Source of the DNA: Thermomonas sp.
Lineage (GTDB): Bacteria > Pseudomonadota > Gammaproteobacteria > Xanthomonadales > Xanthomonadaceae
DNA: 5,495 nucleotides
Reading direction: 5' to 3'
Assembly: GCA_024711415.1 (NCBI GenBank)
Contig: JANJSW010000181.1
Span: 1 to 5,495, forward strand
A program made the translations under genes and the position numbers. Shown here one piece after another: positions 5,402 to 5,495 of the stretch. The notes under the pieces were generated by a model. The model did no database searches, was not told the origin of the DNA, and saw only the letters and a list, made by a program, of their open reading frames with translations. Position 1 is the stretch's first letter. Each line of letters opens with the position of its first letter.

Positions 5402-5495
5402 ACCCTGGCGATGACCTACTCTTGCATGCGGATGCACACTACCATCGGCGCAGCTGTGTTTCACTTCCGAGTTCGGGATGGGATCGGGTGGTACC
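5402..5495 (-). rRNA. rrf: 5S ribosomal RNA, 3' part (runs off right edge)
   Basis: Reading the minus strand from 5495 gives the conserved 5S text: CCATCCCGAACTC (loop C region), GAAGTGAAAC, GCGCCGATGGTAGTGT, GAGAGTAGGTCATCGCCAGG-like sequence and a 3' end at CGCCAGGGT. About 94 of roughly 115-120 bases are visible. The missing 5' part, which should carry a CCTGGCG segment pairing with the 3' CGCCAGG, lies past the window. The helix IV arm, UGCAU-CCGC-AUGCA, is short but fully paired, which supports a functional molecule. The exact 3' end is uncertain by a few bases. It is the distal end of an rRNA operon entering from the right. Confidence 0.95.

Noticed and set aside
1..5495. A novel defence, mobile or CRISPR-type system
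   Set aside because: All genes belong to housekeeping or common families apart from the solenoid protein. There are no transposase, integrase, toxin-antitoxin, nuclease or direct-repeat arrays, and base composition looks uniform throughout the coding regions.

Overview
The window reads as ordinary chromosomal sequence from a high-GC gammaproteobacterium, most likely the Xanthomonadaceae/Lysobacteraceae group (Xanthomonas, Stenotrophomonas, Lysobacter, Luteimonas and relatives). Reasons: strong G/C bias at third codon positions, a gpmI-envC gene pair, TAGAAT/TAGACT-type -10 elements with no clear -35, and a 5S rRNA of gammaproteobacterial type. The genus call is inference from recalled family features; no search was run. 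I see no insertion sequence, prophage, CRISPR array, tRNA or defence system.

Layout. On the minus strand, bases 2222 down to 1 hold a two-gene operon. The first gene is gpmI, the cofactor-independent phosphoglycerate mutase of glycolysis. It overlaps by one base with the start of envC, a periplasmic murein hydrolase activator that runs off the left edge. A divergent intergenic region (2223-2334) separates this operon from three plus-strand genes. These are an exported protein of seven 18-19-residue VNGG(I) repeats, predicted to fold as a beta-solenoid (2335-3018); a PA-domain M28-family zinc peptidase with a lipoprotein-type signal (3084-4808); and a small four-helix MAPEG-family membrane protein (4888-5280). 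They converge on the 3' end of an rRNA operon on the minus strand. Its 5S gene (5402 to beyond the right edge) is closed by a strong, nearly symmetric terminator (5361-5391) that should also stop transcription arriving from the MAPEG side.

The least ordinary feature is regulatory. The peptidase and MAPEG genes share an unusual start architecture: a -10-like TAGAMT box whose last bases open a perfect inverted repeat, with the right arm of the repeat holding the ribosome binding site and, for the peptidase, part of the AUG. RNA started at the local promoter would lack most of the left arm. RNA reading through from upstream would carry the full hairpin and hide the translation start. This suggests a way of silencing read-through transcripts, or alternatively a DNA operator, and is the most testable new idea here. 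The VNGG-repeat protein is the most interesting product of unknown function.

No stretch longer than about 120 bases is without a gene.
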